Below are positions 41,001 through 52,518 of a stretch of 64,000 bases of DNA, piece by piece (position 1 is the stretch's first letter; each line of letters begins with the position of its first letter). The DNA lies in contig NC_054701.1 of assembly GCF_016097555.1 (NCBI RefSeq), forward strand, positions 2,022,091 to 2,086,090, read 5' to 3'. This DNA comes from Gigantopelta aegis. Lineage: Eukaryota; Mollusca; Gastropoda; Neomphalida; Peltospiridae. Below the pieces are notes generated by a model. The model was given only the letters and a program-made list of their open reading frames with translations, was not told where the DNA came from and did no database searches. A program made the translations under genes and the position numbers.

Positions 41001-44000
41001 GTTTTTCCCATTCCAACCAATGCACCACAACTGGTCAAAGGCTATGGTATGTGTTTTCCTGTCTGTGGGAAAATGCATATAAAAGATTCCTTGGTACTAA
41101 TGGAAAAATATAGCAGGTTTCCTCTCTAAGACTATATGTCAGTTACCAAATGTCTGACATCCAACTGCCGATGATCAATTAATCAATTTGCCCTAGTGGT
41201 GTTGTTAAAGAAAACAAACTTACGTACGTTAGACACCATGTGTTTGTTGGGTGTGATTTACCAGTGTTGTCGATGAATGATGACATCCCAAACATTGTGA
41301 TGAGGTAGACACTCCAGCCTCATGCATACCAAACTGTATGCATCCATGCTGATGAGGTGTCATGGGTGTGATGGGTTTTATATTGAGCTCATTTCATGTG
41401 TCTTACGGTAACCTCAAACATGCAATAATAAAATAAAATTGGGAGGTGTATTTTCAAGGAAGTTTAGTAACTTATAGCCTACACAAGAAGCATTATCAAA
41501 CTGCTATGTAATTTCATCTACACTTACCGGAGTGCCAAATCATATGATGTCTCAGCGCCCGGGCGGTGATGTAACCTTTACCACAAACTCCACACTGGAA
41601 ATCACGCTGACCTGAACCAACAAAATATAGTAATAGTCAATCAAATCAGTCATTTAATCAATCTTGTACACACACACACACAAAAAACAAACAACACCCC
41701 CATATATCAGCTCCCATCCCTATCCATCAGTTGCTCAGATGTGTAGGTAGTAATATTTTTAACTAGCATTCTGAGAGTACTGCTAAAGCAATACATGTCT
41801 TCAAACTTGGACTGTAACAGTACATGATAAAGCTATACACCAAATTTCACCTCAATATCTTGAGACATTCTGAAAAAAAATATCCCTAATTTTGTTTGTA
41901 TCGCCTAAGTTCAAGGACCATAACTCTGTTAAAAATGTGTAAATCGACATGAAAGTCGATCTGTAACATTACAGTACTTGATAAAGCTATATACAATATT
42001 TTAGATCAATAGTTTGATGCATTGTGGAAAACAATATGTAGGACAGATGTATGTACACAGAAGGACGGAGATGAAACCTGTAGTCCCAAGGGGGACGGAT
42101 GATATAGACTTCTCACAGACTGACGGACACACAGAAGGACGGAGATGAAACCTGTAGTCCCAAGGGGGACGGATCATATAGACTTCTCACAGACTCTCGA
42201 CGGAGAGACTGACGGATCACACAGAAGAAGGACGGAGATGAAACCTGTAGTCCCAAGGGGGACGGATCATATAGACTTCTCGCAGACGGACGGACACACA
42301 GAAGGACGGAGATAAAACCTGTAGTCCCAAGGGGGACGGATCATATAGACTTCTCGCAGACGGACGGACACAAAGAAGGACGGAGATAAAACCTGTAGTC
42401 CCAAGGGGGACGGATCATATAGACTTCTCGCAGGCGGACGGACACAAAGAAGGACGGAGATAAAACCTGTAGTCCCAAGGGGGACGGATCATATAGACTT
42501 CTCGCAGGCGGACAGACACACAGAAGGACGGAGATGAAACCTGTAGTCCCAAGGGGGACGGATCATATAGACTTCTCGCAGACGGACGGACACACAGAAG
42601 GACGGAGATGAAACCTGTAGTCCCAAGGGGGACGGATCATATTATTGTCAGTTTATTGTCAATGAATAGGACTCGGTGATTGTGCTCATTAGCCTAGAAT
42701 CGGAACAGCTTGTTTATAAATCCCCCGTAGAACATGTACAGCATGTTATTATTGACAAACCTGTTGTCATGGTTTACACATTCTGAACACAATTTATTGA
42801 TAAAATTGGCTTTTATCTATATTTCATGTGATATCTAGTTTTGTATATAGCTATGTCAGTGTTGGTAATATTTATTACCTTCATGCAGTTTTCTATGATT
42901 GATGAAAGCAAATCTTCTGAATGCAATGAAGTCACAATCTTCACACTTGAATCTGTAATACACAAATATTATTACACGAAACCAGAATGTATAACATGCA
43001 AAATATATTAAACATTAAAGGCCGACTTAAAAAATATTGTCAATTTTTAAAAATATTAAATTAAATTTTGTGCTTCACTGAACCAGCTGACCATAATCCA
43101 TTTGTTATCGATATTGTGATATATAATCTTTTTTGACTAATGTGACATTTAAAATATTTGGAAAATAGCTTATGGTTGTGCTTATGGCAATCCTGCCTTC
43201 AAGTCATTGATTTTTCTACCATGTAACAAACATGTTGTAGATAACAAAGTGAGAACATCAGCTCACATTTCATGAATGTCACTGTAATGTAGTATTATTT
43301 AGAAACCAAAAAAAACTACATGTACATCCAAATTGAAAATAAAACGTGTATAGGTACATGTATATATGTAAAGTGTTGTACATGTAAAGTACGTACGTTT
43401 TGATATTAGGGGGCGGCACTATCTTGTGTACGTTGTACAGGTGCTGATTGAGTTTACCATGTGTTAAGTGTAAAGTACGTACATTTTGATATTAGGGGGC
43501 GGCACTATCTTGTGTACGTTGTACAGGTGCTGATTGAGTTTACCATGTGTTAAGTGTAAAGTACGTACATTTTGATATTAGGGGGCAGCACTATCTTGTG
43601 TACGTTGTACAGGTGCTGATTGAGTTTACCATGTGTTAAGTGTAAAGTACGTACGTTTTGATATTAGGAGGCGGCACTATCTTGTGTACGTTGTACAGGT
43701 GCTGATTGAGTTTACAATGTGTTATAAGTGTTATCTTGTGTACGTTGTACAGGTGCTGATTGAGTTTACCATGTGTTGTAAGTGTAAAGTACGTACGTTT
43801 TGATATTAGGAGGCGGCACTATCTTGTGTATGTTGTACAGGTGCTGATTGAGTTTACAATGTGTTGTAAGTGTTATCTTGTGTACGTTGTACAGGTGCTG
43901 ATTGAGTTTACAATGTGTTGTAAGTGTAAAGTACATACGTTTTGATATTAGGGGGTGGCACTATCTTGTGTACGTTGTACAGGTGCTGATTGAGTTTACA

Positions 44001-47000
44001 ATGTGTTGTAAGTGTTATCTTGTGTACGTTGTACAGGTGCTGATTGAGTTTACAATGTGTTGTAAGTGTAAAGTACGTACATTTTGATATTAGGAGGCGG
44101 CACTATCTTGTGTACGTTGTACAGGTGCTGATTGAGTTTACAATGTGTTGTAAGTGTAAAGTACATACGTTTTGATATTAGGGGGTGGCACTATCTTGTG
44201 TACGTTGTACAGGTGCTGATTGAGTTTACAATGTGTTGTAAGTGTTATCTTGTGTACGTTGTACAGGTGCTGATTGAGTTTACAATGTGTTGTAAGTGTA
44301 AAGTACGTACGTTTTGATATTAGGAGGCGGCACTATCTTGTGTACGTTGTACAGGTGCTGATTGAGTTTACAATGTGTTGTAAGTGTTATCTTGTGTACG
44401 TTGTACAGGTGCTGATTGAGTTTACAATGTGTTGTAAGTGTAAAGTACGTACGTTTTGATATTAGGGGGTGGCACTATCTTGTGTACGTTGTACAGGTGC
44501 TGATTGAGTTTGACTGTGTCGCACGTCGTATGAGAACACAGATGACACAGATACTGCTTGTTCTTCAAACCAAGATGGATGTTGTCAACATGATCCTGGA
44601 AAACAGAAAAGCAGGGATAATCACTTAACTTAAATTTTCATTCATTCAATAACTGTATTACAAAGTAACATTTATGGGAATTTGTTATCTGTCTTCAGGT
44701 ACATGTTTGTTATCTGTCTTCGGGTACATGTTTGTTATCTGTCTTTGGGTACATGTTTGTTATCTGTCTTCGGGTACATGTTTGTTATCTGTCTTCGGGT
44801 ACATGTTTGTTATCTGTCTTCGGGTACATGTTTGTTATCTGTCTTCGGGTACATGTTTGTTATCTGTCTTCGGGTACATGTTTGTGTGTAAATATTAATA
44901 ATACAGTGAAACCCCTCTAAACTGGACATCCTCGGGACCAAATAAAATGTCTGGTTTTAAGGTGTCCAATTTAGAGAAATTATTTTCTGTACTGAGTTTT
45001 AAAAATGACTGAGAGAAATGTCCAGTTTTGGAGGAATTCCGGTTTACAGAGGGTGCGGTTTTGAGAGGTTTCACTGTACATACTGGTACATGTGGATAAT
45101 TGTTTTCTCTCTCAACACCCTTTCCCCTTATTTTGTTACACAATTTCCTACTGCAAATTTTGATTAACCTACATAATAATATAGCTGAACCTGCTTAATA
45201 GCCATCCATGTGAGGTGGCCAGCTGTTTATGACAGACACTTTGAAGTCCTACCAACACATTTCATTAAATATATGACAACCACAGGTCTGCTAAATGACA
45301 CCAAATGCCACTATTTTCAATCCACAAGGCTATCTTATTTGTTTTGGATTTCAAGACTTGATTTTATGATATAAAATTTCATGTATGTAGTAATGTTGGT
45401 ATAAAGTGCTCCTACTGGCAGTAGCTAGTGGGAATGTCCCTATTAGCTCAGTGGGTAGAGTGCTGGACTCTCGTACTGAGATTCTGTGATTTGAATCCCC
45501 TCAGTGGAGGTTGATTTTTCTGTTACCTTTCAATTCCCACTAGCTACTGCCAGCAGGAGCACTTTATACTGGTCAACACTACTACAGGTATATTTTCTAT
45601 ATGTACTCACTTTTAAAGTATACGGTGAAGAAAACGTCCTGTTACAATGTGAACACTGGAATTTGGTTGGATCGAGGTGGATCTTGACGTGTGCATTCAG
45701 TTCTCCCTGAAGCTTGAACGTCTTCCCACAATGCTCACAGATGTTGGGCCGCTCCTCCGTGTGTTTGGCCATGTGTTTCTCAAGACGCTTCATCACCAGG
45801 GTTTCAAACGAGCAGTCCTGAGGAGAATGTCAATAGTACCCACATGTATGTACAGCAATCAGGGAGGATACGGCACGTTTCTAAGGAGGGGTGCACTTTG
45901 AAAAAGAGGCACATACAGTATCGACATGTATGTACAGCAATCGGGGGGGGGGGGGGGGGGGGGGGGGAGGGATGCAGCACTTTTCTAAGGACTGGTGCAC
46001 TTTGAAAAACAGGCACATACAGTATCAACATTTATGTACAGCAACTGGGGGATTACGGCATGTTTCTAAGGAGGGGTGTACTTTAAAAAACAGGCACATA
46101 CAGTACCGACACGTATGTACAGCAATCAAGGGGGATACGGCATGTTTCTAACGAGGGGTGTACTTTGAAAAACAGGCACATACGGTATCCTACAGTACAC
46201 AGACATTTATGCATTATATAAATATATCATATAATATAATATTTGTAATCTTCCCCAGAACACCCTGACAACCGTAATATGTCATATAATATAATATTGG
46301 TAATCTTCCCCACAACACCCTGACAACTGTAATATGTCATATAATATAATATTGGTAATCTTCCCCAGAACACCCTGACAACCGTAATATGTCATATAAT
46401 ATAATATTGGTAATCTTCCCCAGAACACCCTGACAACTGTAATATGTCATATAATATAATATTGGTAATCTTCCCCAGAACACCCTGACAACCGTAATAT
46501 GTCATATAATATAATATTGGTAATCTTCCCCACAACACCCTGACAACTGTAATATGTCATATAATATAATATTGGTAATCTTCCCCACAACACCCTGACA
46601 ACCGTAATATGTCATATAATATAATATTGGTAATCTTCCCCACAACACCCTGACAACCGTAATATGTCATATAATATAATATTTGTAATCTTCCCCACAA
46701 CACCCTGACAACCGTAATATGTCATATAATATAATATTGGTAATCTTCCCCAGAACACCCTGACAACTGTAATATGTCATATAATATAATATTGGTAATC
46801 TTCCCCACAACACCCTGACAACCGTAATATGTCATATAATATAATATTGGTAATCTTCCCCACAACACCCTGACAACTGTAATATGTCATATATATAATA
46901 TTGTAATCTTCCCCACAACACCCTGACAACCGTAATATGTCATATAATATAATATTGGTAATCTTCCCCACAACACCCTGACAACCGTAATATGTCATAT

Positions 47001-49066
47001 AATATAATATTTGTAATCTTCCCCACAACACCCTGACAACTGTAATATGTCATATAATATAATATTGGTAATCTTCCCCAGAACACCCTGACAACTGTAA
47101 TATGTCATATAATATAATATTGGTAATCTTCCCCAGAACACCCTGACAACTGTAATATGTCATATAATATAATATTGGTAATCTTCCCCAGAACACCCTG
47201 ACAACCGTAATATGTCATATAATATAATATTGGTAATCTTCCCCACAACACCCTGACAACTGTAATATGTCATATAATATAATATTGGTAATCTTCCCCA
47301 CAACACCCTGACAACCGTAATATGTCATATAATATAATATTGGTAATCTTCCCCAGAACACCCTGACAACCGTAATATATTATATTTCTCCCAACTCAAA
47401 ACAAATAAATAAATTATTAATTCATTACTGTATCTGTTAAACACCTTTTTTTTCTTTGAACTATAGTTTAGAGTTTGGCACAAGTTACACTCCATCCCCA
47501 ATACCCTCGTTCTGTGAATTGACTGGTATATTGAGTGTTGTAATAAGTAAATCCACAAAACACTAACCTTGCACGTGAGGACTGTGAATAGACTGGTATA
47601 ATGAGTGTTGTAATAAATAAAACCACAGAAAACTAACCTTGCACGTGAGGACTGTGAATAGACTGGTATAATGAGTGTTGTAATAAATAAAACCACAGAA
47701 AACTAACCTTGCACGTGAGGACTGTGAATAGACTGGTATAATGAGTGTTTAATTATAAAACCACAGAAAACTAACCTTGCACGTGAGGACTGTGAATAGA
47801 CTGGTATAATGAGTGTTGTAATAAATAAAACCACAAAACACTAACCTTGCACGTGAGGACTGTGAATCGACTGGTATCGAATGGAACTTGATGCTTGCTC
47901 TTCTGGTGCCCGGCCAGTCCAATCTTCTCGCGAGCCACGTACCCACAGTAGTCACATGGGTACAGTCGTTTCTTCGACCGATATCGGTACGGTTTCTTCT
48001 TGGGCGCTGTCATTTTGGTAAACACTCTTTTGGACGTCTTCTTCTTGATAACTGTGTGAACGCTTTCCTCCAGACTATCACTACCCAACTCATTGTCTGA
48101 TTGTTCTCTTTTCTCTGTCACAGTAATTTCTGTGTCTGCTTTGTCGTCATCATCGTCTTCAAGTTTGACATCGTCCACTGGCTGCATCTTGTGCTTCCGT
48201 CCCCTCGTTTGTGTCTGACCTCTCACAAGCAGTTTACACTTCGATTTCCTCTCGCTTGTCGACACTGGTTCACTTTTACGTGCCTTCCGTCTCCGTTTGG
48301 TTTTAGGAACCGCAGCACGGACCGGATTGTCTTTGCGTCTCTTTGTCCTCTTACTTCCAGCAGCTACTTCTTCACTTGCTGTCTCAGCGTCTTCAACCTC
48401 TTCCTTTTTCACCAAATCTTTTGAATGTAACAAAGCTACATGTAAGCCTTCTGACACTCCTGAGGAAGGACTGCTTTTGAGCAGCGTATGATCATTATCT
48501 AGCGTGATTTTGTTCGATTTATCATCTCCAAAAGCAGCTCTTTCAGAGTCATCTTTGAAGGAAGTTGAACTGCAGGCATCATCACCGTCTGCAAAACTAC
48601 TGGATGCACTGTCCTTGCGGTCTGATTTCACCGACACCAGCTTCATAGTGACGCTGTGTTTGACCTCACGACCGGAGCTGTCCTCCTGCTGACTAACAAC
48701 AAACTGATGACACAGAGACACGGCTTCCTCCACCCACAGCCTCTCGAACAGAGTCGTGTACAGGTAAACACTTTCCTGTGAGATCACCAGCTTGCCTGTG
48801 TAGAAATACGCGATGATCAATTTGAGCTCACTCAACGACAGCTCCGGGATCCAGAAGCTCAGAGCCGATTTGTCTTTCTGGTTGTTGTACCACTGCTGGA
48901 AGAAACTGCTGCTTGCCACTAAGATAAGACTGTGAACTTTGACCTGACCATCCTTGGCCTTGAGGGTGAGGTCACAGCAGTCCTGTGATTGCTGGAGACT
49001 GTAGAGCGTGTTCAGAATGTGTTCGTGGAATCCGGCTGTGGCATACAGTGTCGAGTCTTCAGGCAT
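37705..49066 (-). CDS. BTB/POZ and C2H2 zinc-finger protein, gene 2 (seven coding exons)
   Basis: Minus-strand paralogue of gene 1. Coding exons in transcript order: 49066-47846, 45817-45611, 44595-44453, 42952-42879, 41611-41528, 40655-40561 and 38091-37705. All are GT-AG with phases 0,0,2,1,1,0; the sum is 2211 nt, 736 aa. The BTB domain is at about residues 10-125 (DCCDLTLKAKDG, HSLILVASSSFF). An acidic and Lys/Arg-rich linker with nuclear-localisation-like clusters (KTKRRRKARK, KRTKRRKD) follows, then nine C2H2 fingers matching gene 1 finger for finger. The ATG at 49066 is preceded by 23 nt of 5' UTR and an acceptor (CAG at 49090-49092). Inferred to be a transcription regulator; its partners and targets cannot be read from sequence. 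Confidence 0.92.
38430..40560 (-). repeat. 90-bp minisatellite made from the exon 6 splice donor of gene 2
   Basis: About 24 units. On the minus strand each has TCCAAGAGACAGCTTGAACA ... ACACAACGG|GTAAGTG, that is about 50 nt of exon 6 and 40 nt of intron. A few units are shortened (near 39721, 39800, 40240). The array fills most of intron 6. Confidence 0.93.
40561..40655 (-). CDS. Gene 2 coding exon 6: finger 8 (C-x4-C)
   Basis: 95 nt. Acceptor TCTACTGACAG|AGAAG, donor ACACAACGG|GTAAGTG. It encodes EKKFACEFEACHYASPSK and RQLEQHVRLMHTQR. About 50 nt of its 3' end plus 40 nt of intron form the 90-bp unit of the array at 38430-40560. Confidence 0.92.
40906..41215 (+). repeat. SINE in intron 5 of gene 2
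   Basis: tRNA-like head (TTAGCTCAGTCGGTGGAGTG, B-box-like GGATCGAACC), body CAATGCACCACAACTGGTCA, AATGCATATAAAAGATTCCT, tail GTGGTGTTGTTAAAGAAAAC. Antisense to gene 2. Confidence 0.85.
41528..41611 (-). CDS. Gene 2 coding exon 5: finger 7
   Basis: 84 nt, phase 1 on both sides. Acceptor TTGGTTCAG|GTCAGC, donor CACTCCG|GTAAGTG. It encodes QRDFQCGVCGKGYITARA and LRHHMIWHS. Unlike gene 1 exon 5, no array is attached to it. Confidence 0.9.
41766..42050. repeat. Dispersed repeat, copy 2
   Basis: TTCTGAGAGTACTGCTAAAG, AAGGACCATAACTCTGTTAA, GATAAAGCTATATACAATAT. Intron 4 of gene 2. Confidence 0.6.
42050..42645. repeat. ~75-bp minisatellite in intron 4 of gene 2
   Basis: About eight units with ACACAGAAGGACGGAGATGA, CTGTAGTCCCAAGGGGGACG and ATATAGACTTCTCGCAG. 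It grows from the 3' end of the dispersed repeat at 41766. Confidence 0.88.
42879..42952 (-). CDS. Gene 2 coding exon 4: finger 6
   Basis: 74 nt. Acceptor TATTACAG|ATTCAAG, donor CATGAAG|GTAATA. It encodes FKCEDCDFIAFRRFAFINH and RKLHEG. Confidence 0.9.
43387..44520 (-). repeat. 86/54-bp minisatellite made from the exon 3 splice donor of gene 2
   Basis: Long units contain on the minus strand CAATCAGCACCTGTACAACG, then AATATCAAAAC|GTACGT. Short units lack the donor part. Later units alternate long and short, giving a 142-bp higher-order period. The array runs into the real exon 3 at its right end. Confidence 0.9.
44453..44595 (-). CDS. Gene 2 coding exon 3: end of finger 4, finger 5
   Basis: 143 nt. 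Acceptor TGTTTTCCAG|GATCATG, donor ATATCAAAAC|GTACGT (phase 2). It encodes DHVDNIHLGLKNKQYLCHLC and LNQHLYNVHKIVPPPNIK. The 3' edge with its donor is the repeat unit of the array extending to about 43387. Confidence 0.9.
44676..44885 (+). repeat. 25-bp array in intron 2 of gene 2
   Basis: Eight units of GTTTGTTATCTGTCTTCGGG plus TACAT. Confidence 0.92.
44902..45078. mobile_element. Short MITE with TACAGTGAAACC ends
   Basis: 177 bp; left TACAGTGAAACCCCTCT, right reverse complement TACAGTGAAACCTCTC. Lies in intron 2 of gene 2. TA at the ends suggests Tc1/mariner-type mobilisation. Confidence 0.6.
45387..45583 (+). repeat. Inverted-repeat cassette around a tRNA-like sequence
   Basis: Arms of about 48 bp (45387-45434 and 45535-45583; shared core GGCAGTAGCTAGTGGGAA) enclose a tRNA-like segment at 45436-45510 with A-box-like TTAGCTCAGTGGGTAGAG and B-box-like GATTTGAATCC. 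The anticodon and acceptor stems do not fold well, so it is a tRNA-derived repeat, not a working tRNA. It lies in intron 2 of gene 2, 28 bp from exon 2. Confidence 0.6.
45611..45817 (-). CDS. Gene 2 coding exon 2: fingers 2-4
   Basis: 207 nt, phase 0. Acceptor TTCTCCTCAG|GACTGC, donor TTTAAAA|GTGAGT. It encodes DCSFETLVMKRLEKHMAKH, the NICEHCGKTFKL finger and FQCSHCNRTFSSPYTLK, collinear with gene 1 exon 2. Confidence 0.92.
45835..46185. repeat. ~75-bp array upstream of gene 2 exon 2, with a G run
   Basis: Four to five units sharing GGCACATACAGTATCGACAT and TTTCTAAGGAGGGGTG; a pure G run at about 45942-45967. It starts about 20 bp from the exon 2 acceptor but does not include exon sequence. 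Confidence 0.8.
46200..47385. repeat. 55-bp minisatellite in intron 1 of gene 2
   Basis: About 21 units with TAATCTTCCCCACAACACCC and GTCATATAATATAATATTGG, highly similar to each other. Confidence 0.9.
47517..47870 (-). repeat. ~70-bp array made from the exon 1 splice donor of gene 2
   Basis: Five units; minus strand TTCACAGTCCTCACGTGCAA then G|GTTAGTGTTTT. The unit nearest 47870 is the true exon end, and the others lie in intron 1. Confidence 0.88.
47846..49066 (-). CDS. Gene 2 coding exon 1: BTB domain, linker, finger 1
   Basis: 407 codons. It starts MPEDSTLYATAGFHEHIL; the BTB core is followed by an acidic stretch (LEDDDDDKADTE) and basic clusters, then the YPCDYCGYVARE finger. It ends CACGTGCAAG|GTTAGTG after the first cysteine of finger 2. 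The last ~31 nt of the exon plus the donor are repeated about five times in the adjacent intron. Confidence 0.92.
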
Positions 49067-49159
49067 GGCAAATGTTGCTCCACAAAAGTCTGTAATTATC
49101 AACAAGGAAATCGGTAACAAGGTTAACACGTTGTAATAAAAGGCAAACTAGTCCATGCT

Positions 49160-49440
49160 GTTTGTAATAATCGCCGTATCTACTAAGTTCAAGGGCCATA
49201 ACTCTGTGAAAAATAGGTAAATCGCTATAAAAGAAAAATGTGATCTGTAACAGAACATGATAAAGTTATATACAAAATTTCAGTTCAATATCTTGAGGCA
49301 TTGTAAAAACAAATTCTCATATAACTTCAAGGGCCATAACTCTGTCAAAATATTTAAGCTACCCCAAAAGTCAAAGCTATATGCTAAAAAAATGTCTGAA
49401 AACTATATGTGGGACAGACAGAAGGATTTTTTTTAAGGTG
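49160..49440. repeat. Dispersed repeat, copy 3
   Basis: TTCAAGGGCCATAACTCTGT twice, GATAAAGTTATATACAAAAT, CAATATCTTGAGGCATTGT. Immediately upstream of gene 2 coding exon 1. Confidence 0.6.
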
Positions 49441-49846
49441 CTTACATTTTCAGTGTTGGTTTAACGTAAATACAAATATCTGTTCTCACATCAAGCCACA
49501 ATAACACGGTGGATTAGTGGTTAAAAAACATTTTAGTGTTTGCCTTCAAACCTGCAAATCATGTTTTTATTTTACTTTTAATTATTTTGTATATTTTTTA
49601 TTTTAAATTTCTTTAATTATTATTTATTATTTATATATTAATTTTCTTTTATTATAATGTTTCACCTATTAGAGGTGTGAATACCTGTGTACTATTAAAT
49701 TTCAAAAGTTGTTACAACCAACAATCAATTGTCACACATGGCCGAATGATTAAAGCAAAGTAGCAATTGATTTAAGGTGCTTACACAATGGCAAAGCACT
49801 TACGCCTTGGGCCCCTGGGGAAACCCCCGAGATGAAACCTATATAG

Positions 49847-50075
49847 CAGGGCTCAAAACTGCCTCTGGCCAGGTAGCCAAATGTGACCAATGTCCTATTT
49901 GGGCGACTTATATATATTAAAAAAATAATGGTGTTAGTCGCCCAAATAGTATTATCTTCTTTAGGGCTATAATATCTGAGCCACTATTAATATTTGTATT
50001 CCACATTACCATAATTCGCCAACATGCATTATTATTTTTTTGGCCACCATATATTTTGGTGAGTTTCGAACCCTG
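49847..50075. mobile_element. Short TIR element (CAGGGCTCAAAACT ends, 6-bp duplication)
   Basis: 229 bp; left CAGGGCTCAAAACT, right GAGTTTCGAACCCTG, with ATATAG duplicated at 49841-49846 and 50076-50081. No ORF of note. Confidence 0.6.
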
Positions 50076-50439
50076 ATATAGTCTGTCTGGTTTGACCGGA
50101 AAAGAACTAACAAAATAGCAAAAACCCAGTTTGTACAAGCACACACATGAGCAAGAGCAATTGCTTGCATCGCAACATGATACTGAACAAAACATTCCCT
50201 GTAGGACAATGAACGTCCAAAAGGTGACCAAATGACTAAATACACACAAACGATCAAACTATTTACAGTGCAGCGTAATGCCCATTGGTGATAGTAGTCA
50301 CTTGTTACATTTAGGTATGACAGTTACTGAGTTAGTAATACTTTATCACTTTTGTCACAGTTTACTGCAAATCTATCAGCAGTCTCCTGCTGCCTCCATC
50401 AAGGGTTTAAATTCCCTGTTATCTATGTAATACCAGTAG

Positions 50440-50595
50440 CCCAGTGGAAAAGAGTCAATCTGGGACCTACACCAGTCAATGGGCTATTTCTCATTCCAGC
50501 CAGTACAAAACAACTGGTACATCAAAGGCTGTGGTATGTGCTGTCCTGCCCATGGGATAGTGCCTCTAAAAGATCTCTTGCTACTAATGCAATTA
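50440..50595 (+). repeat. SINE body fragment
   Basis: GGGCTATTTCTCATTCCAGC, AAAGGCTGTGGTATGTGCTG and GATCTCTTGCTACTAATG. Upstream of gene 2. Confidence 0.75.
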
Positions 50596-50739
50596 GCATA
50601 GGAAATTTGTACTGAACAAGAACAGGGAACAAGTTGTGATTTGCTATGCAAGTTTCAGATATTGCTACATAATTTTAAACCATTTTATAAACAGTAGTTA
50701 CTAATCAATGTTACCAGAAAAAAAATCATTAAAGTTAAA

Positions 50740-52075
50740 AACAAATGCAGAGACAAGTGAAACGGACAGTCCATGAGTTGTTGATCACAGTAAAGATTAA
50801 AATGTTACTTCCACATCATCATGGCTAGCTCTGGCACTCACAGAGACAAGTGAAACGGACAGTCCATGAGTTGTTGATCACAGTAAAGATAACAATGTTA
50901 CTTCCACATCATCATGGCTAGCTCTGGCACTCACAGAGACAAGTGAAACGGACAGTCCATGAGTTGTTGATCACAGTAAAGATTAAAATGTTACTTCCAC
51001 ATCATCATGGCTAGCTCTGGCACTCGCAGAGACAAGTGAAACGGACAGTCCATGAGTTGTTGATCACAGTAAAGATAACAATGTTACTTCCACATCATCA
51101 TGGCTAGCTCTGGCACTCACAGAGACAAGTGAAACGGACAGTCCATGAGTTGTTGATCACAGTAAAGATAACAATGTTACTTCCACATCATCATGGCTAG
51201 CTCTGGCACTCACAGAGACAAGTGAAACGGACAGTCCATGAGTTGTTGATCACAGTAAAGATAACAATGTTACTTCCACATCATCATGGCTAGCTCTGGC
51301 ACTCGCAGAGACAAGTGAAACGGACAGTCCATGAGTTGTTGATTACAGTAAAGATTAAAATGTTACTTCCACATCATCATGGCTAGCTCTGGCACTCACA
51401 GAGACAAGTGAAACGGACAGTCCATGAGTTGTTGATCACAGTAAAGATAACAATGTTACTTCCACATCATCATGGCTAGCTCTGGCACTCGCAGAGACAA
51501 GTGAAATGGACAGTCCATGAGTTGTTGATCACAGTAAAGATTAAAATGCAGAGACAAGTGAAACGGACAGTCCATGAGTTGTTGATCACAGTAAAGATAA
51601 CAATGTTACTTCCACATCATCATGGCTAGCTCTGGCACTCGCAGAGACAAGTGAAACGGACAGTCCATGAGTTGTTGATTACAGTAAAGATTAAAATGTT
51701 ACTTCCACATCATCATGGCTAGCTCTGGCACTCACAGAGACAAGTGAAACGGACAGTCCATGAGTTGTTGATCACAGTAAAGATAACAATGTTACTTCCA
51801 CATCATCATGGCTAGCTCTGGCACTCGCAGAGACAAGTGAAATGGACAGTCCATGAGTTGTTGATCACAGTAAAGATTAAAATGCAGAGACAAGTGAAAC
51901 GGACAGTCCATGAGTTGTTGATCACAGTAAAGATAACAATGTTACTTCCACATCATCATGGCTAGCTCTGGCACTCACAGAGACAAGTGAAACGGACAGT
52001 CCATGAGTTGTTGATCACAGTAAAGATAACAATGTTACTTCCACATCATCATGGCTAGCTCTGGCACTCGCCAAA
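50740..52075. repeat. ~92-bp minisatellite upstream of gene 2
   Basis: About 14 units with AGAGACAAGTGAAACGGACA, GAGTTGTTGATCACAGTAAA and CATCATGGCTAGCTCTGGCA. Two units are shortened to about 55 bp (near 51545 and 51885) inside a larger duplicated block. Confidence 0.9.
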
Positions 52076-52079
52076 TTCG

Positions 52080-52500
52080 CCAATTGCGAATTTTAAAAAC
52101 AATTGGAGAATTTTACTTTAATTTGGCGAATATATTTTATGTAATAATTGTTAATTTATTAGAAAATAACTGGGTTTTTGCTATTTTTAAAGGTTAAATA
52201 GAGCTTGCCCTGCTCATGTTTGTAGTGCTCTGCTTAAGAGGTTAAGAAAATTACTACTAACAAAACATGGATAGCTTCTAGTAAGTTCTACTGGTTTGAT
52301 TGTCAAAACAAATACCACCTTCTTTTGTTTATATTAATCAATGTAAAACAAAAATAATTAAGTTTATTGAAAACAACTTTGCATATCTTGTATTCTCTTT
52401 CAAATTGGCGTTTACCTGAATGATTAATAAAAATACACATTTTTGTATGTACCTGTCTCAACGCAATACTATGATGAAACATTATTATTTTCCTGATTAG
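52080..52500. other. No gene recognised
   Basis: AT-rich; starts with CCAAATTCGCCAATTGCGAA immediately after the minisatellite, possibly another old repeat. Confidence 0.4.
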
Positions 52501-52518
52501 CAGTAGTCAGTACTTAAA

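Noticed and set aside
45436-45510. Functional tRNA gene
   Set aside because: A- and B-box-like words are present, but acceptor and anticodon stems do not pair convincingly; treated as a tRNA-derived repeat.
48101-48692. Plus-strand ORFs of 62-107 codons
   Set aside because: Antisense shadows of gene 2 exon 1.
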